Counted from the first letter of the stretch, positions 15,702 to 24,337 are shown. The stretch: 64,000 nucleotides of DNA from Nevskia soli DSM 19509 (GCF_000711955.1 NZ_JONR01000022.1:40509-104508); one strand, 5' to 3'. Notes: generated from the sequence alone by a model not told the origin. Program-made: numbers and translations.

Positions 15702-16949
15702 ATGTCCACACAACAATCGGCACCGCAGGGCGGCAGGCCCGCCGCGGTGATCTTCATCTTCATCACGGTGGTGATCGACGTGCTCGGCTTCGGGCTGATC
15801 ATTCCGGTATTGCCCAAGCTGATCGAACAGTTCATGGGCGGCGACACGGCGCGTGCGGCCCTGGTCTATGGCGTGTTCGGCACCGCGTGGTCCCTGATGC
15901 AATTCCTGTTCGCGCCGCTGCTGGGCGCGATCTCGGACCGCTTCGGGCGGCGCAAGGTGATCCTGATTTCCTGCTTCGGGCTGGGGCTGGACTACATCGT
16001 GATGGCGCTGGCGCCGGGCGTCGGCTGGCTGCTCCTGGGCCGCATCATCTCGGGCATCTGCGCTTCCAACTTCAGCACCGCCGGCGCCTATATCGCCGAT
16101 GTCAGCCCGCCGGAGAAAAGGGCGCAGGCCTTCGGCCTGATCGGCGCGGCCTTCGGTGTGGGCTTCGTGCTCGGGCCGGCGCTGGGCGGCTTGCTGGGGG
16201 ATATCAGTCCGCGACTGCCGTTCTGGGGCGCGGCGACACTGGCCTTGATCAACGCGACGTATGGGCTGTTCGTGCTGCCCGAGTCGCTGCCGCCGGAGAA
16301 GCGCGACGGGTTTTCCTGGCGCAAGGCGAACCCGGTGGGCTCATTGACGCTGTTGCGCTCGCATCCCGACTTGATGGGGTTCGCCGGCATCCACTTGCTG
16401 TTCCAGATCGCGCATTGCGTGCTGCCCAGCGTGTTCGTGCTGTACACCGGCTACCGCTACGGCTGGAGCAGCAGCACCGTGGGCCTCACCCTCACCGCGG
16501 TGGGCGTGTTCAGCATCATCGTGCAGGGCGGCCTGGTGAAGCCGGCGGTGAAACACCTGGGCGAGCGCGGCGCGCTGTATACCGGACTGCTGTTCGGCAT
16601 GGCCGGCTTCGCCGGCTTTGCGCTGGCGCCGACGGGGTTCTGGCTGTGGGCCTCGTTGCCGGTGTTTGCGCTGATGGGCCTGTTCAGTCCCGGACTGCAA
16701 AGCCTGATGTCGCGTCGCGTGGCGCCGTACGAGCAGGGCAAGCTGCAGGGGGCCAATGCCAGCATCATCGGCATCGCCGGAATGATCGGGCCGGGATTGT
16801 TCACCGTGTCCTTTGCGCATTTCATCGACAAGGGGCGCGCCTGGATGCTGCCCGGCGCGCCGTTCTTTCTCGCCGCGGGGCTGCTGGTGCTGGCCTTGGC
16901 GCTGGCCTTGCAGGCGGCGCGGCCGGTGGCCACGCAACCAGGAGCCTGA
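15702..16949 (+). CDS. MFS efflux transporter, TetA-like
   Basis: This is a major facilitator superfamily proton-coupled exporter of 415 residues, with twelve helices. MFS motif A reads GAISDRFGRRKVI between helices 2 and 3, and the N-terminal VVIDVLGFGLIIPVLPKLIEQ is characteristic of the tetracycline-efflux-like group. Chromosomal members with this start are common and are not proof of tetracycline resistance. ATG 15702 is preferred over upstream in-frame starts because the hydrophobic first helix begins soon after it. A DCC-type gene follows 2 bp after the stop, so the two are probably one transcript. Confidence 0.88.
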   Translation: MSTQQSAPQGGRPAAVIFIFITVVIDVLGFGLIIPVLPKLIEQFMGGDTARAALVYGVFGTAWSLMQFLFAPLLGAISDRFGRRKVILISCFGLGLDYIVMALAPGVGWLLLGRIISGICASNFSTAGAYIADVSPPEKRAQAFGLIGAAFGVGFVLGPALGGLLGDISPRLPFWGAATLALINATYGLFVLPESLPPEKRDGFSWRKANPVGSLTLLRSHPDLMGFAGIHLLFQIAHCVLPSVFVLYTGYRYGWSSSTVGLTLTAVGVFSIIVQGGLVKPAVKHLGERGALYTGLLFGMAGFAGFALAPTGFWLWASLPVFALMGLFSPGLQSLMSRRVAPYEQGKLQGANASIIGIAGMIGPGLFTVSFAHFIDKGRAWMLPGAPFFLAAGLLVLALALALQAARPVATQPGA

Positions 16950-16951
16950 GC

Positions 16952-17335
16952 GTGGAGGAAACGCCCGCTCCGACCAGGGTCTACTACAACAGCGCCTGCC
17001 CGGTGTGCAATGCGGGCATCAAGGATCAGCGCGAGCGGATGGAGGCTTGCGGGGCGGCGGATGTGCAGTGGATCGATGTGCACAACAATCCGCAGGCGGT
17101 GGCGGAGGTGGGGGCGGACCTGGAGACGGTGCGCGAGACGCTGCATGTGAAGACTGCGGACGGGGAAATCGCCAGGGGCGCGGACGCCTTCGCGGCGCTG
17201 TGGTCGCGCACGCAGGGCCAGGGCTGGCTGGCGGCGCTGGTTCGTTTGCCGCTGCTGCATGCGCTGGCGCAACTGGCTTACAAGGGCTTTGCGCGGCTGC
17301 TGTATCGCTGGAACCGCAGCAAGGGGCATTGGTAG
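16952..17335 (+). CDS. DCC-family thiol-disulfide oxidoreductase-like protein
   Basis: This is a 127-residue protein of the DUF393/DCC type. The diagnostic opening VYYNSACPVCNAGI carries a CxxC pair in a thioredoxin-like position. It is followed by VQWIDVHNNPQAVAEVG and the hydrophobic C-terminal LLHALAQLAYKGFARLLYRWNR. The start is a GTG at 16952, two bases after the stop of the MFS gene. The enzymatic role is unproven for the family. Confidence 0.8.
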   Translation: MEETPAPTRVYYNSACPVCNAGIKDQRERMEACGAADVQWIDVHNNPQAVAEVGADLETVRETLHVKTADGEIARGADAFAALWSRTQGQGWLAALVRLPLLHALAQLAYKGFARLLYRWNRSKGHW

Positions 17336-17443
17336 CCGTTCGCGCGCTGGACCACACCAGTGAGCCCCGGCCGCGTCGGCAGCCATTGACAGACGGGCGC
17401 TGCGTCGAAAAGCTAGCGGCGTCATTCCCCTAGACCGCACCCC

Positions 17444-18481
17444 ATGCACGGGCCTTCTCCCAAAGTCAGCGTCAGCCACGGCTGCGTCATCGCCAGCAGC
17501 TTCCGGCCGCATCCCTTGCTGCGCAATGCGCATGTGCAGACCATCTATCCGACGCTGATGCGGCCGCTGCCGCCGCTGGAGGTCCGGCGCGAGCGGCTGG
17601 AGCTGGCGGACGGGGATTTCGTGGACCTGGGGTGGAGCGGCAATACGCAGGGCACGGGACCTCTGGCGATCCTGCTGCATGGGCTGACCGGGGGCTTCGA
17701 GTCGAAGTACCTGCGCGGGACTGCGGGGCAACTGATCGCGCGGGGCTGGCGCACAGTGGCGCTGCAGCTGCGCGGCAGCGGGCCGGATACGAACCGGCTG
17801 CCGCGTTGCTACAACCATGGCGATACCGAGGATTTCCACACGCTGTGCCGGGTGCTGCGTGAGCGCGAGCCGGGGACGCCGCTGTTCGCGGTGGGCTGGT
17901 CGATGGGAGCGAACATCCTGCTGAAGGCACTGGGGGAAAACGGCGACACCTCGCTGCTGACCGCCGCCGCGGCGGCGTGTGCACCGTTCCAGTTGCAGGC
18001 TTGCGCCGAGCGGCTGCGGCGCGGATTTCCGCGCGTCTACCAGAGACACCTGATCAATGGGCTGGGCGCGATCCTGCGGCGCAAGCATGGGCCGGTGCCG
18101 TTGCTGCCGAGAGCCGATCTGCAAGCGGCGCTCAGTGCGAAGGATTTCTTCGCATTCGACGACGCCTATACGGCGCCGATGAACGGGTACCCGGATGCCA
18201 TCGGCTATTACACGCAGGCTTCTTCCGGGCAGTTCCTCAAGGGGGTGCGGCGGCCGACGCTGGTGATCAACGCCGTGGACGACCCTTTCATGGTGCCCTC
18301 GATCCTGCCGGCGGCGACGGAGTTGGCGCCGGCAGTGACGCTGGAGCTGCCGCAGCATGGCGGGCACCTGGGGTTCATTGCGGCGGGTGCGGGCGGGCGG
18401 CCGAAGTACTGGCTGGAGGAGCGGGTATCGGAGTTTTTGTTTGAGGCGCATGCGGCGGCGCAAGTCGGCAGAGCGGGCTAA
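17444..18481 (+). CDS. yheT: Alpha/beta hydrolase, YheT family
   Basis: This cytoplasmic alpha/beta-fold hydrolase has 345 residues. The family opening FRPHPLLRNAHVQTIYPTL is followed by HGLTGGFESKYLRG (oxyanion region) and the nucleophile elbow GWSMGANILLK (serine near residue 148). The acid lies in NAVDDPFM, and the histidine in HGGHLGF near residue 306. Relatives are called putative esterases; the natural substrate is unknown. The start ATG 17444 lacks a strong ribosome-binding site. It is convergent with queA, with two repeats in the gap. Confidence 0.88.
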   Translation: MHGPSPKVSVSHGCVIASSFRPHPLLRNAHVQTIYPTLMRPLPPLEVRRERLELADGDFVDLGWSGNTQGTGPLAILLHGLTGGFESKYLRGTAGQLIARGWRTVALQLRGSGPDTNRLPRCYNHGDTEDFHTLCRVLREREPGTPLFAVGWSMGANILLKALGENGDTSLLTAAAAACAPFQLQACAERLRRGFPRVYQRHLINGLGAILRRKHGPVPLLPRADLQAALSAKDFFAFDDAYTAPMNGYPDAIGYYTQASSGQFLKGVRRPTLVINAVDDPFMVPSILPAATELAPAVTLELPQHGGHLGFIAAGAGGRPKYWLEERVSEFLFEAHAAAQVGRAG

Positions 18482-18514
18482 TTTTTCAAGTTTTCGGGGT
18501 GGGCCGGGACTGCC

Positions 18515-18571
18515 CTCGCCTGCATGCGTGCCATGCGTGCCAAGGCTGTTTGTTGGCACGCATGCGGCGAG
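18515..18571. repeat. Imperfect 18-bp inverted repeat in the yheT-queA gap
   Basis: CTCGCC-T-GCATGCGTGCCA (18515-18533) pairs with TGGCACGCATGCGGCGAG (18554-18571), with one bulged base. A direct copy of ATGCGTGCCA follows the left arm, so two alternative stems are possible. It could terminate both convergent transcripts. Together with the half-repeat at 18669-18695 this accounts for the otherwise empty 18482-18781 stretch. Confidence 0.7.
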
Positions 18572-18668
18572 TGAACGATATACCTCGGCCTGCCGGACGG
18601 CTGGGAACGGCCAGGGAGGCGGAATTCAAGGCAATCTGCATGCGGCGGGTGCTTTCGGGTGTGCACAA

Positions 18669-18695
18669 CTGGATTCGCGCCTGCGCGGGAATGAC
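18669..18695. repeat. Half-copy of the GTCAT-type dispersed repeat
   Basis: CTGGATTCGCGCCTGCGCGG followed by GAATGAC matches the right half of the element at 10617-10698 in its ends (CTGGATTC, GGGAATGAC) and has its own small GC dyad. No left half is present. Confidence 0.6.
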
Positions 18696-18781
18696 CTATT
18701 TCAAGTTATGCCGCACTTTCCCGGCCTTGTCGGCTCCGCTTTGCTTGAGCCGACCTACCACTACCACGGTCTCCGGAATCT

Positions 18782-19843
18782 CTACGGCGTGCCCACGGAG
18801 CCTGTGGGGTCTGGAGCGGCGCGGGACGGGAGCCACATGGCGTCGCCGTAGCTGAAGAAGCGGTACTTCTCGGCCACGGCGTGGCGGTAGGCCTGCATCA
18901 CCCGTTCGTAGCCGCCGAAGGCGGAGACCAGCATGAGCAGGGTGCTTTCCGGCAGGTGGAAGTTGGTGAGCAAGGCATCCACCGCGCGGAAGCGGTAACC
19001 GGGGGTGATGAAGAGGCGGGTTTCGCCGTCGAAGGCGTGGGTCTGGCCGTCTTCGGTGGTGGCGGACTCCAGGGCGCGGACCACGGTGGTGCCGACGGCG
19101 ACGACGCGGCTGCCGCGGGCGCGGGCGGCGTTGACGCGCCGGGCGAGGTCCTCGGTGACGCTGAGGCGCTCGGAGTGCATGCGGTGGTCCTCCATCGCAT
19201 CGACACGCACCGGCTGGAAGGTGCCGGCGCCGACGTGGAGGGTGACGAAGCCGGTCTCGACGCCACGGGCGGCGATGGCGGCGAGCAGGCTGTCGTCGAA
19301 ATGCAGGCCGGCGGTGGGCGCGGCGACGGCGCCGGGGACGCGGGCGAAAACGGTTTGGTAGCGCTCGCGGTCGTCGCTGTTGGCGGGGTGCTCGATGTAG
19401 GGTGGCAGCGGCAGTTCGCCGTGCTGCTCCAGGGCGGCCTGGAGATCGTCGGTTTCGAAATCCAGCTTATAGAACTCGCCTTCACGGCCTTCCACCACGG
19501 CGACGAGGGCGTCGCGAGCCAGGAGGAGCTTCGAGCCCGGCTTGGGCGGCTTGCTGGCGCGGACCTGCGCCAGGGCGTGGGTGGCGTCCAGCACGCGCTC
19601 GATCAGCACCTCGACCTGCCCGCCGCTGTCCTTGATGCCGCGCAGGCGCGCCGGGATCACCCGGGCGTCGTTGAACAGCAGCAGGTCGCCGGGGAGCAGC
19701 ATTTCGGCGAAATCCGGCATGTGGCGGTCGGCCAGGGTGCCGTCCGTATTCAGGCACAGCAGACGGCTGGCGCTGCGGCGCTCGGCCGGGCGCTGGGCGA
19801 TGAGGGCGGGCGGAAGCTCGTAGTCGAAGTCGGAACGGCGCAT
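18782..19843 (-). CDS. queA: S-adenosylmethionine:tRNA ribosyltransferase-isomerase
   Basis: The enzyme transfers the ribosyl part of S-adenosylmethionine to preQ1 in tRNA, giving epoxyqueuosine. The 353 residues open with MRRSDFDYELPPALIAQRPAERRSASRLL and include LLFNDARVIPARL, GAVAAPTAGLHFDDSLL and HVGAGTFQPVRVD. Near the end is FFSYGDAMWLPS, the usual C-terminus, extended by about a dozen residues (RAAPDPTGSVGTP). Queuosine partner tgt lies 6 kb downstream on the same strand instead of adjacent. Confidence 0.95.
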   Translation of the reverse strand: MRRSDFDYELPPALIAQRPAERRSASRLLCLNTDGTLADRHMPDFAEMLLPGDLLLFNDARVIPARLRGIKDSGGQVEVLIERVLDATHALAQVRASKPPKPGSKLLLARDALVAVVEGREGEFYKLDFETDDLQAALEQHGELPLPPYIEHPANSDDRERYQTVFARVPGAVAAPTAGLHFDDSLLAAIAARGVETGFVTLHVGAGTFQPVRVDAMEDHRMHSERLSVTEDLARRVNAARARGSRVVAVGTTVVRALESATTEDGQTHAFDGETRLFITPGYRFRAVDALLTNFHLPESTLLMLVSAFGGYERVMQAYRHAVAEKYRFFSYGDAMWLPSRAAPDPTGSVGTP

Positions 19844-19897
19844 GGGGCGGAATTGTACCCGCCACCCCTACGCCTGTAATGGCGCGCGCCGGCCGGC

Positions 19898-19903
19898 TAT
19901 AAT
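19898..19903 (+). promoter_or_regulatory. -10 element of the tRNA-Leu promoter
   Basis: A perfect TATAAT lies 11 bp upstream of the first base of the mature tRNA. No strong -35 is visible at the ideal distance (near 19875-19880 the sequence is TGTAAT). Confidence 0.55.
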
Positions 19904-19914
19904 CCGCCTCCCAA

Positions 19915-20002
19915 GCCTGAGTGGCGGAATCGGTAGACGCAGCGGACTCAAAATCCGCCGAGGCAACCCCTCGTGAGAGTTCGAGTCTCTCCTTAGGCAC
20001 CA
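19915..20002 (+). tRNA. tRNA-Leu (anticodon CAA)
   Basis: A complete class II tRNA folds by eye. The acceptor stem GCCTGAG pairs with CTTAGGC, with the G-T pair allowed. The anticodon stem GCGGA/TCCGC encloses the loop CTCAAAA with anticodon CAA, and a long variable arm and the T arm GAGAGTTCGAGTCTCTC follow. An encoded CCA ends at 20002. It reads UUG codons. Its 3' half is a common target for island integrases, and an integrase remnant begins about 120 bp downstream. Confidence 0.97.
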
Positions 20003-20123
20003 GAAATTCAAGCGCTTACAGAAACAGCAGCGGCTATTTTTTAGCCACTGCCTAATATTTGTCTGATATCTTGTTCCAACCCTACCGTACTGGGTCGACG
20101 TGCTCAGGCTTGCGTTCTGCAAC

Positions 20124-20297
20124 CTAGGCGAAGGTATACGCTGCTTCGCAGAGAAGTTCAGCGCGCCGTTGCAGCGCCTGCGGCTTCTCCTTGCCGAGGG
20201 CATGCCACTTAGATTCTCAATCGACGAACCAATGTTGCCCGTGCTTGAAGTAGACGTGCGCCGGCAACCCATAGTGCTTCTTTCGCCTTCTCCCCAT
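20124..20297 (-). pseudogene. N-terminal remnant of a tyrosine (phage-type) integrase
   Basis: Reading the minus strand from ATG 20297 gives MGRRRKKHYGLPAHVYFKHG, then QHWFVD, a TGA stop, and ESKWHALGKEKPQALQRRAELL before a TAG at 20124-20126. This is the opening of the arm-binding domain of tyrosine recombinases that are paired with DUF4224 genes; such proteins run to about 350 residues. Only about 57 codons remain, one is a stop, and no catalytic R-H-R-Y part follows, so the gene is dead. It starts 13 bp after the DUF4224-like stop, the usual arrangement, and points toward the tRNA-Leu. Confidence 0.75.
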
Positions 20298-20309
20298 ATC
20301 TCTCCCCAA

Positions 20310-20663
20310 TTACTTCCGCCTAAGCGACGAGAAATCAGGTTCGGCGTACTGAGTTCCTTTCGCTAACATGGCTCGCGACACAGCAGACCTAGTCACCCTA
20401 GGGCGCCCATCTCGACGAACGACTGGCCATATACCGTGGGGCCTCAGAACTCGTAGCTGCGCCGCTGATTGCTCAACACCAGTCAACTCGACGAGTTCTT
20501 GGTCCGAGAGCAATGCATCAATTCGGCTGCCCTCTGGCCACTCTTTGTTTGGCGCCGGCCCCGGGAACTCCTCGGGGTCGGGCCTTCTCGGAGTCTTCTT
20601 TACCCCTAGAAACTCTCGCGAACCATTGGCCGTTGTCACGAATCCTCGAGGACACACACCCAA
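20310..20663 (-). CDS. DUF4224-like protein, integrase partner
   Basis: The open frame encodes up to 117 residues. The informative part is the C-terminal 75: RIDALLSDQELVELTGVEQS, followed by AAQLRVLRPHGIWPVVRRDGRPRVTRSAVSRAML, the pattern of DUF4224 proteins found just before phage-type integrases. The true start may be a later, non-ATG codon, because DUF4224 proteins are usually 65-80 residues and the first 40 here are Pro/Arg rich. A DNA-binding accessory or excisionase-like role is an inference from position. It may be a relic now that the integrase is broken. Confidence 0.6.
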   Translation of the reverse strand: MGVCPRGFVTTANGSREFLGVKKTPRRPDPEEFPGPAPNKEWPEGSRIDALLSDQELVELTGVEQSAAQLRVLRPHGIWPVVRRDGRPRVTRSAVSRAMLAKGTQYAEPDFSSLRRK

Positions 20664-20820
20664 GGTACATGGTCGCCATCAATTCGCCACATCCGATCCG
20701 GGCCATTAGCTTGGATAGCGCAGTCACCTCCGAGAGCATGTAGCAATCTTGCCCCTGCTCTGCTCGTCGTTTACGGCAGACCTGGAGGAGACCTGTGTAA
20801 ACATGGGCGTTCAGCAAGGC

Positions 20821-21213
20821 TCAGTCCGAGCCAGGATCGGGATCAGGGTCGATGCGCCCCCGCAACTCTGCCTCGATCTCGGAAACTGTCTTTTCAGAGA
20901 GGTCGGTGAAGGTCAGGGTCCGGCGCTTGCGGTCGTAGACGATCAGCGCATCCTTCTAGCCGAGCAGCCGATTCTCGAAGCCAAATTTCCGGCCGTTGCC
21001 AGTGCTTTTGATTCTGGAGTAGACCTTCAGTGACTTATGGTCGATGCGGATTTCGTGGGGCACCTGCTGGCCGTCGCCGCTCAGGAAGTCCTTGAGGCCG
21101 GTGAAATGCTGATCGAACTCCGTGGGTGCGCTGCGACGCACGACGACCTGCTGCCAAAATAGTTGACCACCCGCACCACTGACCTGACCGTGGAACGCTT
21201 GGCATGTCCGCAA
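20821..21213 (-). pseudogene. Broken ORF of unknown family
   Basis: The minus-strand reading contains TEFDQHFTGLKDFLSGDGQQ, then HEIRIDHKSLKVYSRIKSTG and FGFENRLLG, a TAG stop (20956-20958), and in the same frame KDALIVYDRKRRTLTFTDLS with SEIEAELRGRIDPDPDPGSD and a TGA at 20821. The text on both sides of the TAG is coherent protein, so a single nonsense mutation in a once longer gene is likely. I do not recognise the family. It belongs to the decayed mobile-element zone. Confidence 0.5.
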
Positions 21214-21546
21214 TTTTCTGCTTTGACACCACAGATTGGTGCTGTGGCCAAAAGCGGGCGGGCTTACGGCCTCTTGTCAGAACGTCCGTTGCTTGGGGCG
21301 CGTGGGAACATCAGTACGTGTGCAAGCGCCACCCTGCGAATCTTCGATTGGTCCACGGGAATGGCCGGTCTGTATGGATATGCGCTGCTTAATCGGAGTT
21401 GGCGAGCAGCAGCCAGTCGAGTCCTGAGCTTCGCCGCCGCGAAGCAGCCATTCAACGAGCATTTTAGCGTCCGCTTTCGGCAGCGCAGGACACAGACTTG
21501 GCGGGATAGCCACAAAGCCGACTCACGCAATTGGCGACTCCATTCG
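21214..21546. other. Decayed intergenic stretch
   Basis: No open frame here has a convincing start, ribosome-binding site and protein-like composition. Base composition is less GC-rich than the backbone and resembles the neighbouring integrase-remnant zone. I see nothing functional in it. Confidence 0.5.
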
Positions 21547-22179
21547 TCAGGCAAGATGTGGCTCAACCAGCCTTGCCCAGCCTTGTAGTTGCCTGGTCAA
21601 TTCCTTCTCGTATCCCCAACAGTGATACTGGAGGGCCATGCCGAGCATGAGAGATCGCGTCAAACGGAAGATAACGGCAGCAGCATCGCCCTCATCGTCT
21701 GCCGGCTGCAGAGAAACCAGCCTGTCGAACTCGTCCGCGGAACGTCGCGCCAGATCGCGCAAAGTTGCGGCCAACTCCTTGTCGCCTTGAGCTGCAACAT
21801 TCAGCTCGAGGAATGCCCGCATTAGCGGCTTCGAGTGTAGAGTCGACCAGACGCGCTCAACGCGCATGCCGAAGCTATTGGCATGCGGAGGAATTTCTTC
21901 GAGCGCCTGCAGAAGCATGAGGCGGCTGCGTCCAAACAATTCTTCAGCCGCGGCCACCAAAAGATCAGCCTTAGTCGGGAAGTGATGGCCGGTCGCGCCA
22001 TTGGATACCCTCGCACGCCGAACGATTCGCCCAATGCTTGTCCTGGCGAAGCCGTCTTGCGCCAGGCTAGCGATCGTTGCATCGATCAGCCGCCCCCGCA
22101 TCTCCTTACTTCGTTCCACTTGGGTCCGTGGGCGTTGCCGCCGGCCTTGATGCGCTCCAGTGCGTTCCGTGCCTGCCAT
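21547..22179 (-). CDS. TetR family transcriptional regulator
   Basis: This 210-residue repressor-type protein has a basic start MAGTERTGAHQGRRQRPRTQ and a TetR DNA-binding domain at about 30-78: RGRLIDATIASLAQDGFART, then SIGRIVRRARVSNGATGHHFPTKADLLVAAAEELF. A C-terminal helical ligand domain follows, ending GWARLVEPHLA. The frame extends upstream, but the ATG at 22179 gives the usual N-terminus; the longer form would cross the promoter region. It is divergent from the DmpR-type activator gene, so the shared 257-bp gap probably holds its operator. The ligand is unknown; an aromatic compound or an envelope substrate would fit the context. Confidence 0.85.
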   Translation of the reverse strand: MAGTERTGAHQGRRQRPRTQVERSKEMRGRLIDATIASLAQDGFARTSIGRIVRRARVSNGATGHHFPTKADLLVAAAEELFGRSRLMLLQALEEIPPHANSFGMRVERVWSTLHSKPLMRAFLELNVAAQGDKELAATLRDLARRSADEFDRLVSLQPADDEGDAAAVIFRLTRSLMLGMALQYHCWGYEKELTRQLQGWARLVEPHLA

Positions 22180-22253
22180 GGTGGCTCCAAATCCTGTTTC
22201 GCTCCAATGAGGAATTCGTCCTACCGATAGACGGCACAACAAAAGGAGCTGAA

Positions 22254-22290
22254 ATATTTGCGCAATATGTATAGATGTTGGATATTCAAC
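22254..22290. promoter_or_regulatory. Candidate operator dyads between tetR and dmpR-like genes
   Basis: Two short palindromes lie in the divergent promoter gap. One is TTGCGCAA (22258-22265), within ATATTTGCGCAATAT. The other is GTTGGATATTCAAC (22277-22290, 12 of 14 positions symmetric). Either could be the site of the TetR-type protein. The call rests on position and symmetry only. Confidence 0.35.
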
Positions 22291-22436
22291 CTGTAAATTT
22301 GAACAAGCGCAATGCTGCAATGCGACATCCGCATAAAGGCATCGCAAGTTCAGGCGTTATGTTTAGGCCCGCTCGGGGGAGCTGGCATTACATCGATCGA
22401 TGGGCCCCAACCATTAGAGGCCCCGCCGGAGTGAGC

Positions 22437-24236
22437 ATGAAGCATTCAGTGTCTGCAGATGGAGCGGCGCCGCAAGGAGAAGCGTTTCATAGACTTGAAC
22501 GAGAGGACCTGCTGTCCAGGCTTCGTTTTGCGCCAGAGGCGGGCCACATCTGGCTCGATACCAAGCGCATGTTCCTGCTGCATACCGGCGCGTTCGGAAC
22601 GCTGCGTCAGGAGTTGATCGAAACTGTCGGCCTCGCCCATGCCCGCGGCATATTCACCCGCATGGGATACCAGTCCGGCAGCCGCGATGCGGAGCTTGCC
22701 AAGAAGATCCGCGCAGACATGAGCTATTTTGAAAGATACTCCGTCGGCCCTCAGCTGCATGCCCTCGAAGGCATCGTGATGGTTGAGCCGGTGCGGGTGG
22801 AGATCGACGTGGAGCGCGGCCACCATTACGGCGAGTTTCTGTGGCGGGAATCCATTGAAGCGGAAGCGCACATGGCGGTATACGGCACCGGAGCCGAAGC
22901 CGTATGCTGGATGCAAATCGGCTACGCCTGCGGCTATGCCAGTTCCTTTATGGGCCGAGCGATCCTCTACCGCGAGGTCGAGTGCAAGGCGCAGGGACAC
23001 AAGACGTGTCGCATCGTCGGCAAGACGGTGGAGGAATGGGAAGACGCCGAGGACGATCTTCAGTACCTTCGGGCTCAATCGTTCGTCAACAAGACCATTG
23101 TCGACTTTGGCGCTGGCAAGCGGCCGCTCCGCACCACACCGCACGACGACGCGTCGACGACAGAACGGCGCAACCAGTCGCGCGTCCTTGTGGGGGCCTC
23201 GGCAGGCTTCAACATCGTCTGCCACACCATCAAGCGGGTGGCTCCCACCGACGCCCCCGTGCTGATCCTGGGCGAAAGCGGCGTCGGCAAGGAGATGTTT
23301 GCGCGGGCACTTCACGGTGAAAGCTCGCGTGCCGACAAGCCGTTCATTGCGGTCAACTGCGCCGCCATTCCGGATCAGTTGATCGAAGCGGAGCTGTTCG
23401 GTGTCGAAAAGGGCGCGTTTACCGGCGCCGTCAGCAGCCGTCCTGGCCGCTTTGAACGCGCCAACGGCGGCACCTTGTTTCTGGACGAACTTGGCTGCCT
23501 CAGTTTGCCGGCGCAGAGCAAGCTTCTGCGAGCCGTCCAGGAAGGAGAGATCGAGCGCGTCGGCGACAGCAAGCAGCGGACCGTCGACGTACGAATCATC
23601 GCAGCAACAAACGACGACTTGCGCAAGGCGGTCACCGAGAAGAAATTCCGCGAGGATCTTTACTACCGCCTGAACGTCTATCCGGTGCATATCCCGCCGC
23701 TGCGCGAGCGGCAGGAGGACGTGTCATTGCTCATGGCCTATTTCCTGGAGCGTCTGTGCAGGCGTCATCGGCGGAACGTGCCTGGCTTCACCGATCGGGC
23801 AATTGACCTGCTCCTGTCCCATACCTGGCCTGGCAACGTGCGCGAACTGGAAAATGTCATCGAGCGGGCGGTCATCCTGGCACAGGATGACGAACCCATC
23901 GACGCCTGTCACCTGCCCGATCTGCGGATCCAGAAGAGTCCCACGCGCACCATGAACCCCTGCGCCTCAGGCCGCCTGGTGCCCCGCGATCCTGAGACCG
24001 CACCAGCAGCCGGTCCGGTTTGTGCCGAGTCGCCGGAGTCCAGGGTTGAAGACCTCGATGCCGGGGATCTGGACGAATCGGCCACGGGGATTCAGTTGGA
24101 TACGATCCGGCTGGCCATCCAGCGGCACCGTGGCAATCTCTCCGCAGCAGCCCGTGACCTCGGCATTACGCGCGCGCAGATCGCCTACCGCTCCAGCAAG
24201 CTCGGATTAACCGACCTGTTGCGGCGCCGCTCCTAG
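22437..24236 (+). CDS. Sigma54-dependent aromatic-responsive activator, DmpR/XylR type (copy A)
   Basis: This is an enhancer-binding activator of RNA polymerase-sigma54 that senses phenolic or alkylbenzene compounds directly. Of its 599 residues, about 20-210 form the XylR_N/V4R sensor, with a zinc set C-x22-E-x2-C-x7-C (CWMQIG ... YREVECKAQGHKTC) matching the DmpR/MopR pattern. The AAA+ domain has GESGVGKE (Walker A), GAFTGA (sigma54 contact loop) and GGTLFLDEL (Walker B). A Fis-type helix-turn-helix (GNLSAAARDLGITRAQIAYR) closes the protein. The ATG at 22437 (GGAG 5 bp before it) matches the start of copy B. It diverges from tetR. Confidence 0.93.
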   Translation: MKHSVSADGAAPQGEAFHRLEREDLLSRLRFAPEAGHIWLDTKRMFLLHTGAFGTLRQELIETVGLAHARGIFTRMGYQSGSRDAELAKKIRADMSYFERYSVGPQLHALEGIVMVEPVRVEIDVERGHHYGEFLWRESIEAEAHMAVYGTGAEAVCWMQIGYACGYASSFMGRAILYREVECKAQGHKTCRIVGKTVEEWEDAEDDLQYLRAQSFVNKTIVDFGAGKRPLRTTPHDDASTTERRNQSRVLVGASAGFNIVCHTIKRVAPTDAPVLILGESGVGKEMFARALHGESSRADKPFIAVNCAAIPDQLIEAELFGVEKGAFTGAVSSRPGRFERANGGTLFLDELGCLSLPAQSKLLRAVQEGEIERVGDSKQRTVDVRIIAATNDDLRKAVTEKKFREDLYYRLNVYPVHIPPLRERQEDVSLLMAYFLERLCRRHRRNVPGFTDRAIDLLLSHTWPGNVRELENVIERAVILAQDDEPIDACHLPDLRIQKSPTRTMNPCASGRLVPRDPETAPAAGPVCAESPESRVEDLDAGDLDESATGIQLDTIRLAIQRHRGNLSAAARDLGITRAQIAYRSSKLGLTDLLRRRS

Positions 24237-24337
24237 GAAAACTCCGAATAACCACATGCCCCGCCGTTACCCGGGCGCCACTCCAAATGCCATGCACAGC
24301 GTAGCGGCCCAATCTGCGCTTTGCGCACTTGGGCAAG

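Noticed and set aside
16088..18559. Long minus-strand frames opposite the MFS, DCC and YheT-like genes
   Set aside because: They are antisense to three genes with clear motifs and show Arg/Gln/His-rich composition.
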